Shown: positions 24,748-34,739, counted from the first letter of the stretch. The stretch is DNA of 64,000 nucleotides from Lusitaniella coriacea LEGE 07157 (GCF_015207425.1 NZ_JADEWZ010000021.1:1-64000); one strand, 5' to 3'. Numbers and translations are program-made. Notes: a model not told the origin generated them from the letters alone.

Positions 24748-25221
24748 TTATTCCATCAGCTCATCCGCCGCAGGTTCGCCGGGATAAAAGCGATCGCGTA
24801 AAATTTCTTCCATTGTATAAGGACAATTTGTTGGAAACATTTTGAGCGGAAGATTTGTCTCTTTTACCGCTAAATCTCTACCACTCTCATAACTTATCTG
24901 CTGTGCTTCTTCCAGATAGGGCTTAAGGCTCGGATTTTCTGCAAGTAATTCTTGCGCATCGCGACGTTGAACGCGAATCGTCATTAACCAACTCCGACTG
25001 CGTTTTGAGGCTTGATACTCCCATTTCAACAAATATCCAATCAACACTTTTAAGCGATTTCTGAGTTCGGCGCGTTGCTGCTTTCCCAAAGACTCAATCT
25101 CCTCAATCAAATTAGGTAAGTCCAGTTGACTCCATTGCTGGTGTTTGAGCAATTCAGCCTGTTCTTGCGTCCAGGCGTAGAAGTCCGTTTCATAGAGTTC
25201 GGCTTTTTTAGGGATTTGCAT
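24748..25221 (-). CDS. DUF29-domain protein
   Basis: From the ATG at 25221 this is a 157-residue DUF29 protein. It has YETDFYAWTQEQAELLK, the conserved LDLPNLIEEIESLGKQQRAELRNRLKVLIGYLLKWEYQ helix pair, and SWLMTIRVQR followed by a YEEAR-type region. DUF29 proteins are common, multi-copy and uncharacterised in cyanobacteria. The frame is open 34 codons further upstream, but that part lies in the preceding Uma2 gene and lacks family similarity. The gene follows the Uma2 gene after 22 bases, so co-transcription is likely. Confidence 0.83.
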   Translation of the reverse strand: MQIPKKAELYETDFYAWTQEQAELLKHQQWSQLDLPNLIEEIESLGKQQRAELRNRLKVLIGYLLKWEYQASKRSRSWLMTIRVQRRDAQELLAENPSLKPYLEEAQQISYESGRDLAVKETNLPLKMFPTNCPYTMEEILRDRFYPGEPAADELME

Positions 25222-25243
25222 CGTCTGTGTCGTCCTGAAAGGC

Positions 25244-26020
25244 TTAAATGAGATCGGGATCGATTCCCTGAGAGCGCAAATATGCTGCCAATCTCTCTTT
25301 TTGTTGTTGTTCGCGATCGGCACGTTGGCGTTCTAATGTAGCTCGTTCGCTCCCCGTTAGCAATAAATTTCCCTGATTATCCCACCAGCGCAACCATCGC
25401 TGTGTCTGGTTTTGATAGCTTCCTTCCCAAATCCCTAACTCAACTCCCATCAGGTCAATGGGATAATGTCCGCGATCGTTGGGTTCCAAGCGGCGATAGC
25501 GCGTATTCACCCAGTTATAGACTTCTAATTCGCTCGTTTTGATGGTGTAAATTGCATAGTAAGGAATCCGAATAATTTGCTCGTAAACCCAAAACTTTCC
25601 CGGTTTCTGGTTTCCCCCTTCTGGTAAACGAGATAAGGGAGTATTGTCTCGTTCCTCAGAACCATTGCCACTGGCAAACTCGATCGCGATTAATGGCACG
25701 ATATACTCGCGCCACAGCACGTAGGAACGGCGAATTTCCCCATCAAAGAGAGGTGGTACGTTGGGAACGTAGAACCAGTCAGGCGCTTCTGCACCGCGTT
25801 CTGGGGGGTCGGTTTCTCGCCAGTAAATGCCGCAATCTTGCCCGATCGCGTACTGTCCGTCAGGATGAAGAGCCTGTAGAGTAGTTTCGAGAGAATCGGT
25901 GAGCAGGATGCTCTGGGGATGCGCTAGAAAGTTCTTCACAAACGTGCCGTCAGAATCGGGAAGTTGCGTGTGGTCGGGAAAAGCAGGGGGGACGGCTGTT
26001 GGGTTGAGACTCTGGGTCAT
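25244..26020 (-). CDS. Uma2-family (DUF820) putative endonuclease
   Basis: This 258-residue Uma2 variant has RGAEAPDWFYVPNVPP (the conserved PDW strand), YIVPLIAIEFASGNGSEERD with the core Glu, and KFWVYEQIIRIPYYAIYTIKTSELEVYN. The tail is a charged helix ending YLRSQGIDPDLI, like the Uma2 at 9704. It lies directly upstream of the DUF29 gene. The ATG at 26020 is preferred over the TTG three codons before it. Uma2 and DUF29 genes are often neighbours in cyanobacteria, but no function is proven. Confidence 0.8.
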   Translation of the reverse strand: MTQSLNPTAVPPAFPDHTQLPDSDGTFVKNFLAHPQSILLTDSLETTLQALHPDGQYAIGQDCGIYWRETDPPERGAEAPDWFYVPNVPPLFDGEIRRSYVLWREYIVPLIAIEFASGNGSEERDNTPLSRLPEGGNQKPGKFWVYEQIIRIPYYAIYTIKTSELEVYNWVNTRYRRLEPNDRGHYPIDLMGVELGIWEGSYQNQTQRWLRWWDNQGNLLLTGSERATLERQRADREQQQKERLAAYLRSQGIDPDLI

Positions 26021-26038
26021 GGCTATCAACTATAGCGG

Positions 26039-26071
26039 AATGGCGCTGAAATAAGCTTTAACAAATCCTTC
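26039..26071 (+). repeat. Single end of MITE family R3
   Basis: AATGGCGCTGAAATAAGCTT followed by TAACAAATCCTT matches the left end of the complete R3 element at 47778-47870, with 25 consecutive identical bases. It lies at the 3' side of the carbonic anhydrase gene, whose stop codon is ten bases away. No right end was found. Confidence 0.55.
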
Positions 26072-26080
26072 ACATCAGGT

Positions 26081-26812
26081 TTAATAGGTACTCGAACCGC
26101 GATAAATGCGGTCTGCTTGTTCGGGAGACAGCCAACTGGCAGGATGTCCGGGAGAGGGAGGAAGTAATTCTTCCGGGTCTAGGGGTTGCAAGGGACTGGC
26201 TGGGGCGACATACTCGTGGCGTGTAGCATCGTAGGCGAAAACAGATCCCGTATCAATTTGGTACACCCAGGCATTGAGGGAGAGTTTGCCTTGGCGAATT
26301 TTGGAGTGAATGACGGGGTAGGTTCGTAAATTTTCAATTTGGGTGAGAACATTTTCTGCAATCGTAATGTTCAAAAGTTCTTCGCCAGAGAGGGTTGAAT
26401 AATTCTCTTTAACCAATCGCCGCGTCGCTTCGGCTTGCAAAAGCCAATCGTACACCAGGGGCATTTCTTCTCTTAATTTATCTAATTTGAGCAATCCTTT
26501 CATCGCCCCACAGTTAGAGTGACCGCAGACGATGATTTGATCGATGCCTAATGCCTGTACCGCATATTCAAGGGCTGCGCCTTCACCGCCGTTGGTTGCG
26601 CCGTAGGGAGGGATCATATTTCCTGCATTGCGGATGACAAAAAGTTCGCCCACTTTAGCGTTGGTGATTAAGTTGGGATCCACTCTCGAATCAGAACAGG
26701 TGATAAATAAGACTCTTGGTTTTTGACCGTGAGCGAGTTGTTCGAAGAGTTCGTGGTGAGTGTCGAAGTAGTTCGATTGGAATTGTCGCAGACCTTTGAT
26801 TAGTTTTTCCAT
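26081..26812 (-). CDS. ccaA: Beta-carbonic anhydrase, carboxysomal CcaA/IcfA type
   Basis: This 243-residue enzyme interconverts bicarbonate and CO2 to supply Rubisco inside the carboxysome. The active-site residues are present: Cys39, Asp41 and Arg43 (CSDSRVDP), and His98 and Cys101 (CGHSNCGAMKGL). The core is closely similar to Synechocystis CcaA (VGELFVIRNAGNMIPPYG; VYDWLLQAEATRRLV). It ends with QADRIYRGSS, the conserved C-terminal tail of carboxysomal members, joined by a shorter linker than in Synechocystis. Ccm or Rubisco genes are not nearby. A MITE end lies just behind the stop. Confidence 0.9.
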   Translation of the reverse strand: MEKLIKGLRQFQSNYFDTHHELFEQLAHGQKPRVLFITCSDSRVDPNLITNAKVGELFVIRNAGNMIPPYGATNGGEGAALEYAVQALGIDQIIVCGHSNCGAMKGLLKLDKLREEMPLVYDWLLQAEATRRLVKENYSTLSGEELLNITIAENVLTQIENLRTYPVIHSKIRQGKLSLNAWVYQIDTGSVFAYDATRHEYVAPASPLQPLDPEELLPPSPGHPASWLSPEQADRIYRGSSTY

Positions 26813-26951
26813 GCAACCGATAGAGAAGAAAAGTGTTTCTTCTTATCATATAACTCCCGCGATCGCGTCGGTAAAATCTCTACCAAGCTTATGTACCAAG
26901 GGATATAACAAAGAGATAAATAAGGGTTAAGGTTGCTCTGCCTTCGCGCTA

Positions 26952-27365
26952 TTATTTTTGTATGGCAAGGGACACGCGATCGCCTCCAATCGCCGCCATT
27001 TTTTTGAGCAATTGAGTAATATCCTTATAAGCTAGCACGCGATCGGCTTTAACCACAATCTTTCCGTCTGGTTTTTCAGCAAGATAAGCTTGCATTTCTT
27101 CAGCAAGTTCCGCCTCGCTTATCGCCTGATTGTCTATTAAAATAGCCCCTTCTTTATCCAATCCCACCACCAAAGGTTGTACCTTCTCTTGAATCGCGCC
27201 GCCGCCACTCCCCGCATTAGGAAGATTGATATTACCTAAACGCTGACCCGTGAGCGTCATTGAAGTAATAATAAAAAAAGTGAGTACAGACATTAACACG
27301 TCCATCATCGGGACGAGATTGACTTCGGGAACGGAGGAGGTTTGGCGGTTTCTAAAGCGCATCAC
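26952..27365 (-). CDS. exbD: ExbD/TolR-family biopolymer transport protein
   Basis: This 137-residue protein has a short cytoplasmic N-terminus (RFRNRQTSSVPEVNLVPMMD), one membrane helix with the key Asp of the family (LVPMMDVLMSVLTFFIITSMTL), then a periplasmic ExbD domain (DGKIVVKADRVLAYKDITQLL). It forms a proton-driven motor with ExbB to energise outer-membrane or peptidoglycan-linked processes. Its start overlaps the exbB end by 14 bases. No TonB gene is nearby. Confidence 0.9.
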   Translation of the reverse strand: MMRFRNRQTSSVPEVNLVPMMDVLMSVLTFFIITSMTLTGQRLGNINLPNAGSGGGAIQEKVQPLVVGLDKEGAILIDNQAISEAELAEEMQAYLAEKPDGKIVVKADRVLAYKDITQLLKKMAAIGGDRVSLAIQK

Positions 27366-28032
27366 TCTCGTTTATTGTGGATGGGGTTTGTCGCTCTAAA
27401 GTAGGTTCATACCACACTTGACGATAGATTAATTCTAGTTCGCTTCCCACTTCCGAAAAATAATCCATTTGTTGCGCTTGTAGCGTTACGAATATCCGAA
27501 ATACCAGCAATGCAAGAATTGCCACAATCATGCCTGCCGCCGTTGTCAATAATGCCTCACCAATCCCTGCTGCTGCTTTTGAAGCACTTTCTGAGGTTCC
27601 GCCGCCGCCAATGTCGAGGCTATTGAAGGTTGCAATTAAACCTGTCACAGTTCCCAGAAGACCCAATAGCGGCGCAACTGCAACAACGGTTTCTAAAAAT
27701 TTGTCTCCTTTGCGCATTTGTACAAACTCTTTATCTCCCGCCGCTTCCATTGCAAGGCGAAAAGTTTCTGGCGTGGGATGGGTAAGTTGCAAAGGAGCGA
27801 GGAGAAAGCGACCAATGGGTAAAAAACGGGCGTGCTGGGCGATTTTTTCAGCTTCCTGAAGGTCGCGGCGAGTTGCACTGAGGACATCGCTGACAATACG
27901 ATCTTCCTGACTCAAGAGTCGTATCCAGAACCAAGTTCGTTCCAGGGCTACTGTTAGGGTAAAGACAGATAAACCGAGCAAAGGCCACATGACCGGGCCG
28001 CCGTCAAGGAAAAGATCGTAAAGACGAGTCAT
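27352..28032 (-). CDS. exbB: ExbB/TolQ/MotA-family proton channel protein
   Basis: This 226-residue protein has three membrane helices: about residues 14-35 (VMWPLLGLSVFTLTVALERTWF), a second near 117-140 (VAVAPLLGLLGTVTGLIATF) and a third near 160-182 (LLTTAAGMIVAILALLVFRIF). The conserved LLGLLGTVTG and GIGEALLTTAAG blocks are those of ExbB/TolQ. It pairs with the overlapping ExbD to form a proton-motive-force-driven complex. The membrane system it powers cannot be identified here. Confidence 0.9.
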   Translation of the reverse strand: MTRLYDLFLDGGPVMWPLLGLSVFTLTVALERTWFWIRLLSQEDRIVSDVLSATRRDLQEAEKIAQHARFLPIGRFLLAPLQLTHPTPETFRLAMEAAGDKEFVQMRKGDKFLETVVAVAPLLGLLGTVTGLIATFNSLDIGGGGTSESASKAAAGIGEALLTTAAGMIVAILALLVFRIFVTLQAQQMDYFSEVGSELELIYRQVWYEPTLERQTPSTINESDAL

Positions 28033-28181
28033 GGGTGTTGAATTATTTCCGTTATTAGCAATCAGTTATCGTGAAGGCAGATGACAGGTGGCAAGAGATC
28101 GGTCAAAAAGAGCATACTTATCGTCAGCATACCCGAATCTTTGACGCTGGAGATTAAGTGAGAATTAAGGATTGCACTCAC

Positions 28182-28200
28182 AAATTACGCCTGATGTGAA
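28182..28200 (+). repeat. Single end of MITE family R4
   Basis: AAATTACGCCTGATGTGAA matches the outer ends of the R4 elements at 36116 and 56382. It lies in the 274-base gap between exbB and carB. A partner end was not found. Confidence 0.45.
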
Positions 28201-28306
28201 TTGGTTATTTGCTCAAACCGACAAGAACTCAAGTTCTTGGCTAATAGCCTAGCGAATGCTCAATCATCACTAAATATCTCCAATGTGAGGTTGAGCAAGT
28301 TTGCAG

Positions 28307-31300
28307 CTAAAGTTCCGTGAGATAGTTTTGCAACGCCTTGACCTCCATTGGATGAGACTGTAAGGAACGAATCGCCGCCGCCGTTGCTTTTGCTCCAGCA
28401 ATGGTTGTAATAATGGGGATTTTGTAGGTCAAACAACTGCGACGAATCAAGCGTCCGTCTTCGTGGGCTTCCTGTCCGGAGGGAGTGTTGATGACCAGTT
28501 GGATTTCCTCATTTTTGATGGCATCGAGGACGTGAGGGCGACCTTGATGGAGTTTTAAGATCAATTCCGCTTCTATGTCATTGTTGAGCAAAACTTGCTG
28601 CGTGCCTTCGGTGGCGATGATTTTAAAACCGAGGTCGATAAAGTCGCGGATAACAGGAACGACGGTTTGTTTGTCGCGATCGCTCATGGAAACAAAGACG
28701 CTTCCAGACAAGGGTAATTGCTCCCCTGCGGCAAGTTCTGCTTTGGCGAAGGCTTTGCCAAAATCGCGATCGATGCCCATTACTTCGCCTGTAGAACGCA
28801 TTTCAGGGCCCAGGAGAGTGTCGGTTCCGGGAAACTTATTGAAAGGCAAAACCGCCTCTTTCACCGCAACGTGTTTTGGAACGATCTCTTTTGTCACGCC
28901 GAGGGAGTCGAGGGTTTGTCCCGCCATGACTTTGGATGCCATTTTCGCGAGGGATACGCCTGTTGCTTTGGAGACGTAAGGAATGGTTCTGGAGGCGCGG
29001 GGGTTGGCTTCGAGGATGTAAACCGTGTCCCCTTGTACGGCAAATTGGATGTTCATTAATCCAATGACTTTCAAGGCTTGCGCTAACTGTACCGTCCAGG
29101 TGCGAATGGTGTCTAGGGAGGCGGAGGAAAGGGAAGTGTAGGGGATGGAACAGGCAGAATCGCCGGAGTGAATGCCCGCTTGTTCGATGTGTTCCATAAT
29201 GCCGCCCACGGTCACTTTTCCGGTACGATCCGCGATCGCGTCCACATCCACTTCTACCGCATTCTCTAGGAATTTATCGATCAAAATCGGATGGTCGGGT
29301 TCCACTTGCACCGCAAAGGTCATGTACCGTTCGAGGTCTGCATCGGAATAGACAATTTCCATTGCCCGACCGCCCAAAACATAGGAAGGACGCACGACAA
29401 CGGGATAGCCAATGCGATTGGCAACTCCTAGGGCCCCTTCATAACTCCTGGCAATCCCATTAGGCGGTTGTTTGATGTCCAATTCTCGGAGAATTTTTTC
29501 AAACCGTTCTCGATCTTCGGCAATATCGATAGAATCCGGGGACGTTCCCCAAATTTTTGTAGTTTTATCGTCGGAGTTATTGAGATAGTCCTGAAGGGGA
29601 ACCGCCAATTTCAAAGGGGTTTGTCCGCCGAATTGGATAATAATGCCTTGGGGATTTTCCGCCTCAATGATGTTGAGAACGTCTTCTTTGGTGAGGGGTT
29701 CAAAATAGAGGCGATCGCTCGTATCGTAGTCAGTGGAAACTGTTTCTGGATTGGAGTTGACCATAATCGTCTCGTAGCCTTCGTCACTCAAGGCGTATGC
29801 TGCATGACAGCAACAGTAGTCGAATTCAATCCCCTGTCCGATGCGGTTGGGCCCTCCCCCCAAAATCATCACTTTGGGTTTATCGGTTTGGGTGACTTCT
29901 GATTCGTCGGGTTCGTAGGTGGAATAGTAGTAGGGGGTATAGGCTTCAAATTCCGCCGCACAGGTATCTACCACCTTGTAAACGGGAACCACGCCGAGAG
30001 ATTTGCGATATTCTCGCACTTCGTCTTCTGTTGTGTGGGTGGCGAAGGCGATTTGGCGATCGCTAAACCCGTCTTGCTTGATGGCGCGCAGGTGTTCTGC
30101 GTTAATCTCCTTGAGGGGCGTGCGTTTGAGGAACTTCTCGGTTTCGAGCAATTGGCTCAATTTATCGAGAAACCAAGGATCGATCGCGGTTAGTTCGTGA
30201 ATATTCTCCACAGACATCCCCAATTTAAAGGCGTGGTACACGCTGAAAATGCGATCGGGGTTGGGGGTACGCAAGGATGCGCGAACCTGTTGGAGAGAGG
30301 GAAGTTGTTCCGCGCGATCGCAACCAAACCCATATCGCCCGGTTTCGAGAGAACGCAGGGCTTTTTGAAACGATTCGCAAAAGGTGCGCCCAATTGCCAT
30401 CGCTTCCCCGACTGATTTCATTTGGGTAGTCAGGATAGGTTTGGAACCGGGGAATTTTTCAAAGGCAAAGCGGGGAATTTTTGTGACGACGTAATCGATT
30501 GTCGGTTCAAAGGATGCCGGGGTTTTTTGGGTAATGTCGTTGGAAATTTCGTTGAGGGTATAACCCACAGCGAGTTTTGCGGCAAATTTGGCGATGGGAA
30601 ATCCTGTCGCTTTTGATGCGAGGGCGGAAGAACGAGAAACGCGGGGATTCATCTCAATGACAATAACTTCCCCGTTGCTTGGATTGACCGCAAACTGAAT
30701 ATTTGAGCCTCCAGTTTCTACGCCAATTTCGCGGATAATCGCAATAGAGGCATCTCGCAAGCGTTGATATTCTTTGTCGGTGAGAGTTTGGGCGGGGGCA
30801 ACGGTAATCGAGTCTCCGGTGTGAATGCCCATTGGATCGAGGTTTTCAATGCTGCAAATAATGACGACGTTATCGGCAAGATCGCGCATTACCTCTAATT
30901 CGTATTCTTTCCAGCCTAATAGCGATCGCTCCACTAGAATTTGCGATACGGGGGACGCATCGATCCCGATTTGCGCCATTTCTTCGTATTCTTCTTGGTT
31001 GTAGGCGATTCCCCCTCCAGTTCCGCCCATTGTAAAAGCAGGGCGGATGATTAATGGGTAAGAACCGATTTCCTGGGCAATTGTTTTGGCTTCTTCTAAA
31101 TTATTGGCAATTCCTGAAGGACAAACCCCTACGCCAATCCGTCCCATTGCTTCTTTGAAAAGAAGGCGATCTTCTGCTTTTTCAATGGCGGGTAATTTTG
31201 CCCCGATCAGTTCCACATTGTATTTCTCTAAAACCCCATTTTTAGCGAGGGCAACCGCGACGTTGAGGGCGGTTTGTCCCCCCATTGTGGGCAGAAGTGC

Positions 31301-31552
31301 GTCGGGGCGTTCTTTTTCAATCACCTTTTCGACTATTTCCGGCGTTAGGGGTTCGATGTATGTCCGATCTGCGGTTTCAGGATCGGTCATGATCGTCGCG
31401 GGATTTGAGTTTACGAGGACGACTTCGTAGCCTTCTTCTCGCAGGGCTTTACAGGCTTGCGTGCCAGAATAGTCAAATTCACAGGCTTGTCCGATGACGA
31501 TAGGACCAGAACCGAGGAGCAAGATTTTGTGCAGATCTTCGCGGCGAGGCAT
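28307..31552 (-). CDS. carB: Carbamoyl-phosphate synthase large subunit
   Basis: This 1081-residue enzyme makes carbamoyl phosphate for arginine and pyrimidine synthesis from bicarbonate, ATP and ammonia delivered by CarA. It has two homologous halves, each an ATP-grasp synthetase: N-terminal [20 protein letters not shown] with [12 protein letters not shown], and second-half [20 protein letters not shown] with [15 protein letters not shown]. The oligomerisation region lies between them (about 420-560). A C-terminal methylglyoxal-synthase-like regulatory domain occupies about 950-1081 ([28 protein letters not shown]). Full length and intact. carA is not in the window. Confidence 0.97.
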   Translation of the reverse strand: MPRREDLHKILLLGSGPIVIGQACEFDYSGTQACKALREEGYEVVLVNSNPATIMTDPETADRTYIEPLTPEIVEKVIEKERPDALLPTMGGQTALNVAVALAKNGVLEKYNVELIGAKLPAIEKAEDRLLFKEAMGRIGVGVCPSGIANNLEEAKTIAQEIGSYPLIIRPAFTMGGTGGGIAYNQEEYEEMAQIGIDASPVSQILVERSLLGWKEYELEVMRDLADNVVIICSIENLDPMGIHTGDSITVAPAQTLTDKEYQRLRDASIAIIREIGVETGGSNIQFAVNPSNGEVIVIEMNPRVSRSSALASKATGFPIAKFAAKLAVGYTLNEISNDITQKTPASFEPTIDYVVTKIPRFAFEKFPGSKPILTTQMKSVGEAMAIGRTFCESFQKALRSLETGRYGFGCDRAEQLPSLQQVRASLRTPNPDRIFSVYHAFKLGMSVENIHELTAIDPWFLDKLSQLLETEKFLKRTPLKEINAEHLRAIKQDGFSDRQIAFATHTTEDEVREYRKSLGVVPVYKVVDTCAAEFEAYTPYYYSTYEPDESEVTQTDKPKVMILGGGPNRIGQGIEFDYCCCHAAYALSDEGYETIMVNSNPETVSTDYDTSDRLYFEPLTKEDVLNIIEAENPQGIIIQFGGQTPLKLAVPLQDYLNNSDDKTTKIWGTSPDSIDIAEDRERFEKILRELDIKQPPNGIARSYEGALGVANRIGYPVVVRPSYVLGGRAMEIVYSDADLERYMTFAVQVEPDHPILIDKFLENAVEVDVDAIADRTGKVTVGGIMEHIEQAGIHSGDSACSIPYTSLSSASLDTIRTWTVQLAQALKVIGLMNIQFAVQGDTVYILEANPRASRTIPYVSKATGVSLAKMASKVMAGQTLDSLGVTKEIVPKHVAVKEAVLPFNKFPGTDTLLGPEMRSTGEVMGIDRDFGKAFAKAELAAGEQLPLSGSVFVSMSDRDKQTVVPVIRDFIDLGFKIIATEGTQQVLLNNDIEAELILKLHQGRPHVLDAIKNEEIQLVINTPSGQEAHEDGRLIRRSCLTYKIPIITTIAGAKATAAAIRSLQSHPMEVKALQNYLTEL

Positions 31553-31741
31553 AGAATTTGTCGCTTTAGGTGATTGTTTCTAAACCTGACTATTCTATAG
31601 GTTCTTGCTCCAGTTCGTTGTGTTTGCTTTATCCAGATTTTATGACTGACGCTCGATTTCCACTGTATCTCTGTGTCTGTCAGCCACTATCGAAGAACCG
31701 GCTAGAACTTCGCCTATACCCGTAGGGTTAGAGGGAGAGCA

Positions 31742-32800
31742 TCAATCTAAGACTTCTTGGTATTGCAGGATTTTGGCATAGTCGCCTAGGGCATAACAAG
31801 TAATGCGTAAGTTATCGAGGGTTTGCTTTTCAACACGTTCGTCTGAGATCGCGCGAGCAACGTTCAAACGCTGTTCGTAGCAATGTACGGCTTGGGGATA
31901 GTTTCCGATGGCTTCGTAGGCATTTCCTAGGCTGCTGAGGGCTTGTTCTTCTGCACGATAGTCGGCGATGAGACGGGCATTTGCCAATCGCTGTTCGCTG
32001 TAGACGATCGCGCACTGGTAATCTCCTAGGGTGTAACAGGCATTGACTAAGTTTCTTAGGATTTGTCCTTGCATTCGCTGGTTGCCTTGTTCTTGAGCGA
32101 GAAGCAAGCGTTCTTCATAATATTCAATGGCTTGTCTGTAGTCTCCCAAGGCGTAACAGGCATTGCCTAGATTTTTGAGGATTTGTACCATTGTTTCGCG
32201 ATCGCGCAGGGATTTGGCTAGGGCAAAACTGTGCTTTTGACAGTCTAGAGCGTCTTCGCCGTCTCCTCGCGCTTTGTGGGCTAACCCAAGATTATTCCAA
32301 GCTGCCATTTGTGCCGCACTGTCTTCTTGTTGTTGGGCGATTTCTAAGCTTTGTTGTTGGTATTCTATTGCGCGATCGTAATCCCCCAAGTGGCGGTACG
32401 CATTGCCCAGATTTCCGAGTACCTGTCCCATCAGGCGAGGGTTATTTATGGTTCCCGCGATCGCGAGACTCTGTTGGTTATACTGGATGGCTTGTTGGTA
32501 ATCTCCCAAGCTATAAAGAGTTAACCCTAAAAAACAATAAATCCTGGCAATTTTGGGTTGATTATCCAGGAATTGATAGGAAATCAGCGCTTGCTCGAAA
32601 TATTCTTTTGCTATATCAAATTTTCTTGCTTTTCGTGCTTGAATTCCTTGGGTCAGTTGTTGTTCTGCTTCGGTGGATGGCGACATCGGTATTGTTGGTT
32701 TTTGGGATTCGTCAAGATGCACCCGTAAACCAGTTTTTATGCCTTTTTCTTCAAGAGAGTCGCGGTTGCTACGATTGTTATCTTGAAATTGTTCGCCCAC
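31742..32800 (-). CDS. Tetratricopeptide-repeat protein
   Basis: This 352-residue soluble protein has a charged N-terminus of about 50 residues, a TEAEQQLTQGIQARKARKFDIA helix, then about seven TPR units of 40 residues each (for example LGNLGNAYRHLGDYDRAIEYQQQSLEIA). The 40-residue spacing is that of the TPR_12 subclass. Such proteins are scaffolds, and no catalytic domain is attached. It stands alone, divergent from the sucrase/ferredoxin-like gene. The partner is unknown. Confidence 0.85.
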   Translation of the reverse strand: MGEQFQDNNRSNRDSLEEKGIKTGLRVHLDESQKPTIPMSPSTEAEQQLTQGIQARKARKFDIAKEYFEQALISYQFLDNQPKIARIYCFLGLTLYSLGDYQQAIQYNQQSLAIAGTINNPRLMGQVLGNLGNAYRHLGDYDRAIEYQQQSLEIAQQQEDSAAQMAAWNNLGLAHKARGDGEDALDCQKHSFALAKSLRDRETMVQILKNLGNACYALGDYRQAIEYYEERLLLAQEQGNQRMQGQILRNLVNACYTLGDYQCAIVYSEQRLANARLIADYRAEEQALSSLGNAYEAIGNYPQAVHCYEQRLNVARAISDERVEKQTLDNLRITCYALGDYAKILQYQEVLD

Positions 32801-33040
32801 AGCCTTTGCCTCTCAAGCTTGCGTGCAATCTGACTTGTTCTGCCTAAACAAGCAAAGTGCTAGATCATTGTTTAATATGCCCAAATCGATCCGATAAATC
32901 TCATTTTCCCCTTCGCCCCTGTCTTCAAAAGCCTTGCAATGCTAATTTCACTGGAATTATTGACAATCTTTTTCAGTAAAGTTAAACTCGATGAAGAAGT
33001 ATGAATAATTTGTGAAGACTAAAACCTTTTTGAACAGACG

Positions 33041-34021
33041 ATGAGTCATTTTTTCTGTGCCAATTTATCCCGCGAGTCGGGAGAAGATATTATCGGAAGC
33101 GCGCCGGGACACTCCATTTATATCGCGATCGAATGCCCGCAACCCTGGTCGGCCAAAGCTTTAGAATCAAAGGGAATTCCCGATAATTTGCGCGCATTGG
33201 CAGAAAAAGTCAAGCAGTCCAAACAATCAGTTCGCTTCCTCCTTATCAACTCCAGCCGTACAGAACCGAGTTCCGGGACAAAAGTTATCCTGTGCCGAAA
33301 AAAGGAAGGACTCGCCGACGGATACACCAAGCGGGAATTTGAGGCGAACGAGATTGAGAAAGTTGCACCGATTTTAGAGGAATATTTAGCAGGTGAAGAG
33401 AGCGGTGCAGATTGGGTTGAGAGTTTTAGTAAAGACATTTTAGTTTGTACCCACGGCAGCCACGATAAATGCTGTGCCAAGTATGGTTATCCCTTTTTCC
33501 GGGAAGCGCGCGCGATCGCGTCCGAAATGGACTTAAGAAACGTTCGGGTGTGGGAAGCCAGTCACATCGGCGGACATCGCTTTGCTCCCACCTTCTTGAG
33601 CTTACCCGACGGCAGATATTACGGTGCAGTGGACACAGAATCCTTCAAATCGATCCTGTTGCGCAAAGGAGACATTCATTGTTTCAACCGCGTGTATCGA
33701 GGCTGGGGACTGCTCCCAATGCCCATTCAAGTATTGGAGAGAGAACTAATCCTACAAAAAGGCTGGGAGTGGTTTAACTACAAAGTGTATTGCAACGTCC
33801 TTGCCGAAACCTACAATCGCACCCTCACCAAAGTTGAATTGTTCTGCAAACCTCCCAACGAAACGCCTTTGGTTTATAGAGCCAATATCGTTCTCGATGA
33901 AAGTCGAACGTTGCACTTCAAAGGCTCTTGTAACAGCGACAAAGAATCAACCTACTTCAAATTTGCCGTTGAAAACCTCCATCTTGTTGAAATGAGTCCG
34001 GTATTAGATGCTGTCGGCTAA
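33041..34021 (+). CDS. Sucrase/ferredoxin-like (Apd1-type) thioredoxin-fold protein
   Basis: This 326-residue protein matches the Suc_Fer-like family. The iron-sulfur/thioredoxin-like half contains CTHGSHDKCCAKYGYPFF (about residue 137) and a second motif WEASHIGGHRFAPTFL (about 172). Yeast Apd1 of this family binds a [2Fe-2S] cluster through Cys and His in these motifs. The N-terminal third and the last 90 residues are less conserved. A role in redox or iron-sulfur metabolism is inference. It is a single-gene unit with an A+T-rich upstream region. Confidence 0.82.
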   Translation: MSHFFCANLSRESGEDIIGSAPGHSIYIAIECPQPWSAKALESKGIPDNLRALAEKVKQSKQSVRFLLINSSRTEPSSGTKVILCRKKEGLADGYTKREFEANEIEKVAPILEEYLAGEESGADWVESFSKDILVCTHGSHDKCCAKYGYPFFREARAIASEMDLRNVRVWEASHIGGHRFAPTFLSLPDGRYYGAVDTESFKSILLRKGDIHCFNRVYRGWGLLPMPIQVLERELILQKGWEWFNYKVYCNVLAETYNRTLTKVELFCKPPNETPLVYRANIVLDESRTLHFKGSCNSDKESTYFKFAVENLHLVEMSPVLDAVG

Positions 34022-34562
34022 TAGGCTTCTTATCCCGAACAAGATAAATTACGCTTGATGTAAGCTAAAACACATTCAAATTGGGTATTGAGCGCTCTGT
34101 ATAAAAGCCGTCAATCTCTCACCGCACTGCTTCAGCTATCACCTTAACCGTTATCAGTCATCAGAAGGGAATAGGGAATAGGGAATAGGGAACAGCGCCT
34201 GACGGCAAGACAGAGGGCAGGTGGCAAAAGGTTTCTCAATCTCCCCCAGCTTCCCCAGCTCCCCCCAACTTCCTTCTCTCCGCGTCACCCTAAGTCACAA
34301 TTTAAATGCACAACAGCTTATCTTACCCAGAAGCCCCGATAGACCTCACCCCCAGCCCTGGGAAAGGGGAGATATAGCACTAGCCAGGAGTATTAGGACA
34401 TTGGTGAAGGCGAGCAGGGGGAGCTGAGGGAGAGAGAGGGTGTGAATTTGGGTGTCCTAACTGTTATGGCGACTGCTATAAATACAGGAGAATGTGGATT
34501 TTGTGACTCTAATTCACATTAGGGGTAAATTATCTTAAAGTGAATGGCGCTGAAGTCAGTAT
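34022..34562. other. Intergenic block of nested short repeats
   Basis: No gene is supported. The block contains, in order, an R4 left end (34046-34063, AAATTACGCTTGATGTAA), four tandem GGGAATA-type heptamers (34167-34194), C/T-rich sequence, the complete R1 element (34373-34480), an inverted R4 end (34511-34531, minus-strand AATTTACCCCTAATGTGAAT) and an R3-like end (34542-34560, GAATGGCGCTGAAGTCAGT). It reads as an R4 element swollen by internal insertions, immediately followed by a tnpB relic. Confidence 0.55.
34373..34480 (+). repeat. MITE-like element R1, copy 3 (most compact)
   Basis: This 108-base copy has imperfect terminal inverted repeats of about 28 bases. The left end is TATAGCACTAGCCAGGAGTA then TTAGGACA; the right end read inward is TATAGCAGTCGCCATAACAG then TTAGGACA. 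By eye 21 of 28 positions match. It has no coding capacity. The TA-rich ends would suit a TA target as used by IS630/mariner-type transposases, but no such transposase is in the window. Confidence 0.7.
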
Positions 34563-34704
34563 AATTTAGCCACGGCGGTAGGACTATCGTCGTCAGGCGT
34601 GGATGGTCAAACCTCTATCTAGTAGAGCCATCAGGACTCGAAAAGGTAAGTTTCCCGCGTGAAGCGTCAGAAACTCATTCCAAATTTTGGATGGTGTAGT
34701 TCAA
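34563..34704 (+). pseudogene. Relic of a tnpB 3' end and IS right end
   Basis: The frame 34563-34622 reads NLATAVGLSSSGVDGQTSI-stop. This lines up with the C-terminus of TnpB copy 1 (LSTVGHTGTQAWGDETSI-stop). Downstream DNA includes a bulged hairpin (CATTCC/GGATG around 34676-34694) and GTTCAA ending at 34704, corresponding to the IS right end with TCAA. The rest of tnpB is missing. The relic reaches to 35 bases before the amidase start, so it now forms part of that gene's leader. Confidence 0.65.
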
Positions 34705-34739
34705 TAGCGTTAATCCCGGTCGGAAGGAATAGAGCAAGC

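Noticed and set aside
34563-34704. Possible novel structured RNA or riboswitch upstream of the amidase
   Set aside because: Several hairpins can be drawn, but the DNA is better explained as a tnpB C-terminus and IS right end, which are naturally palindromic.
34659-34739. 27-codon N-terminal extension of the amidase
   Set aside because: It lies mostly in the IS right-end relic, and the amidase family begins at MGRIFISAGHGG.
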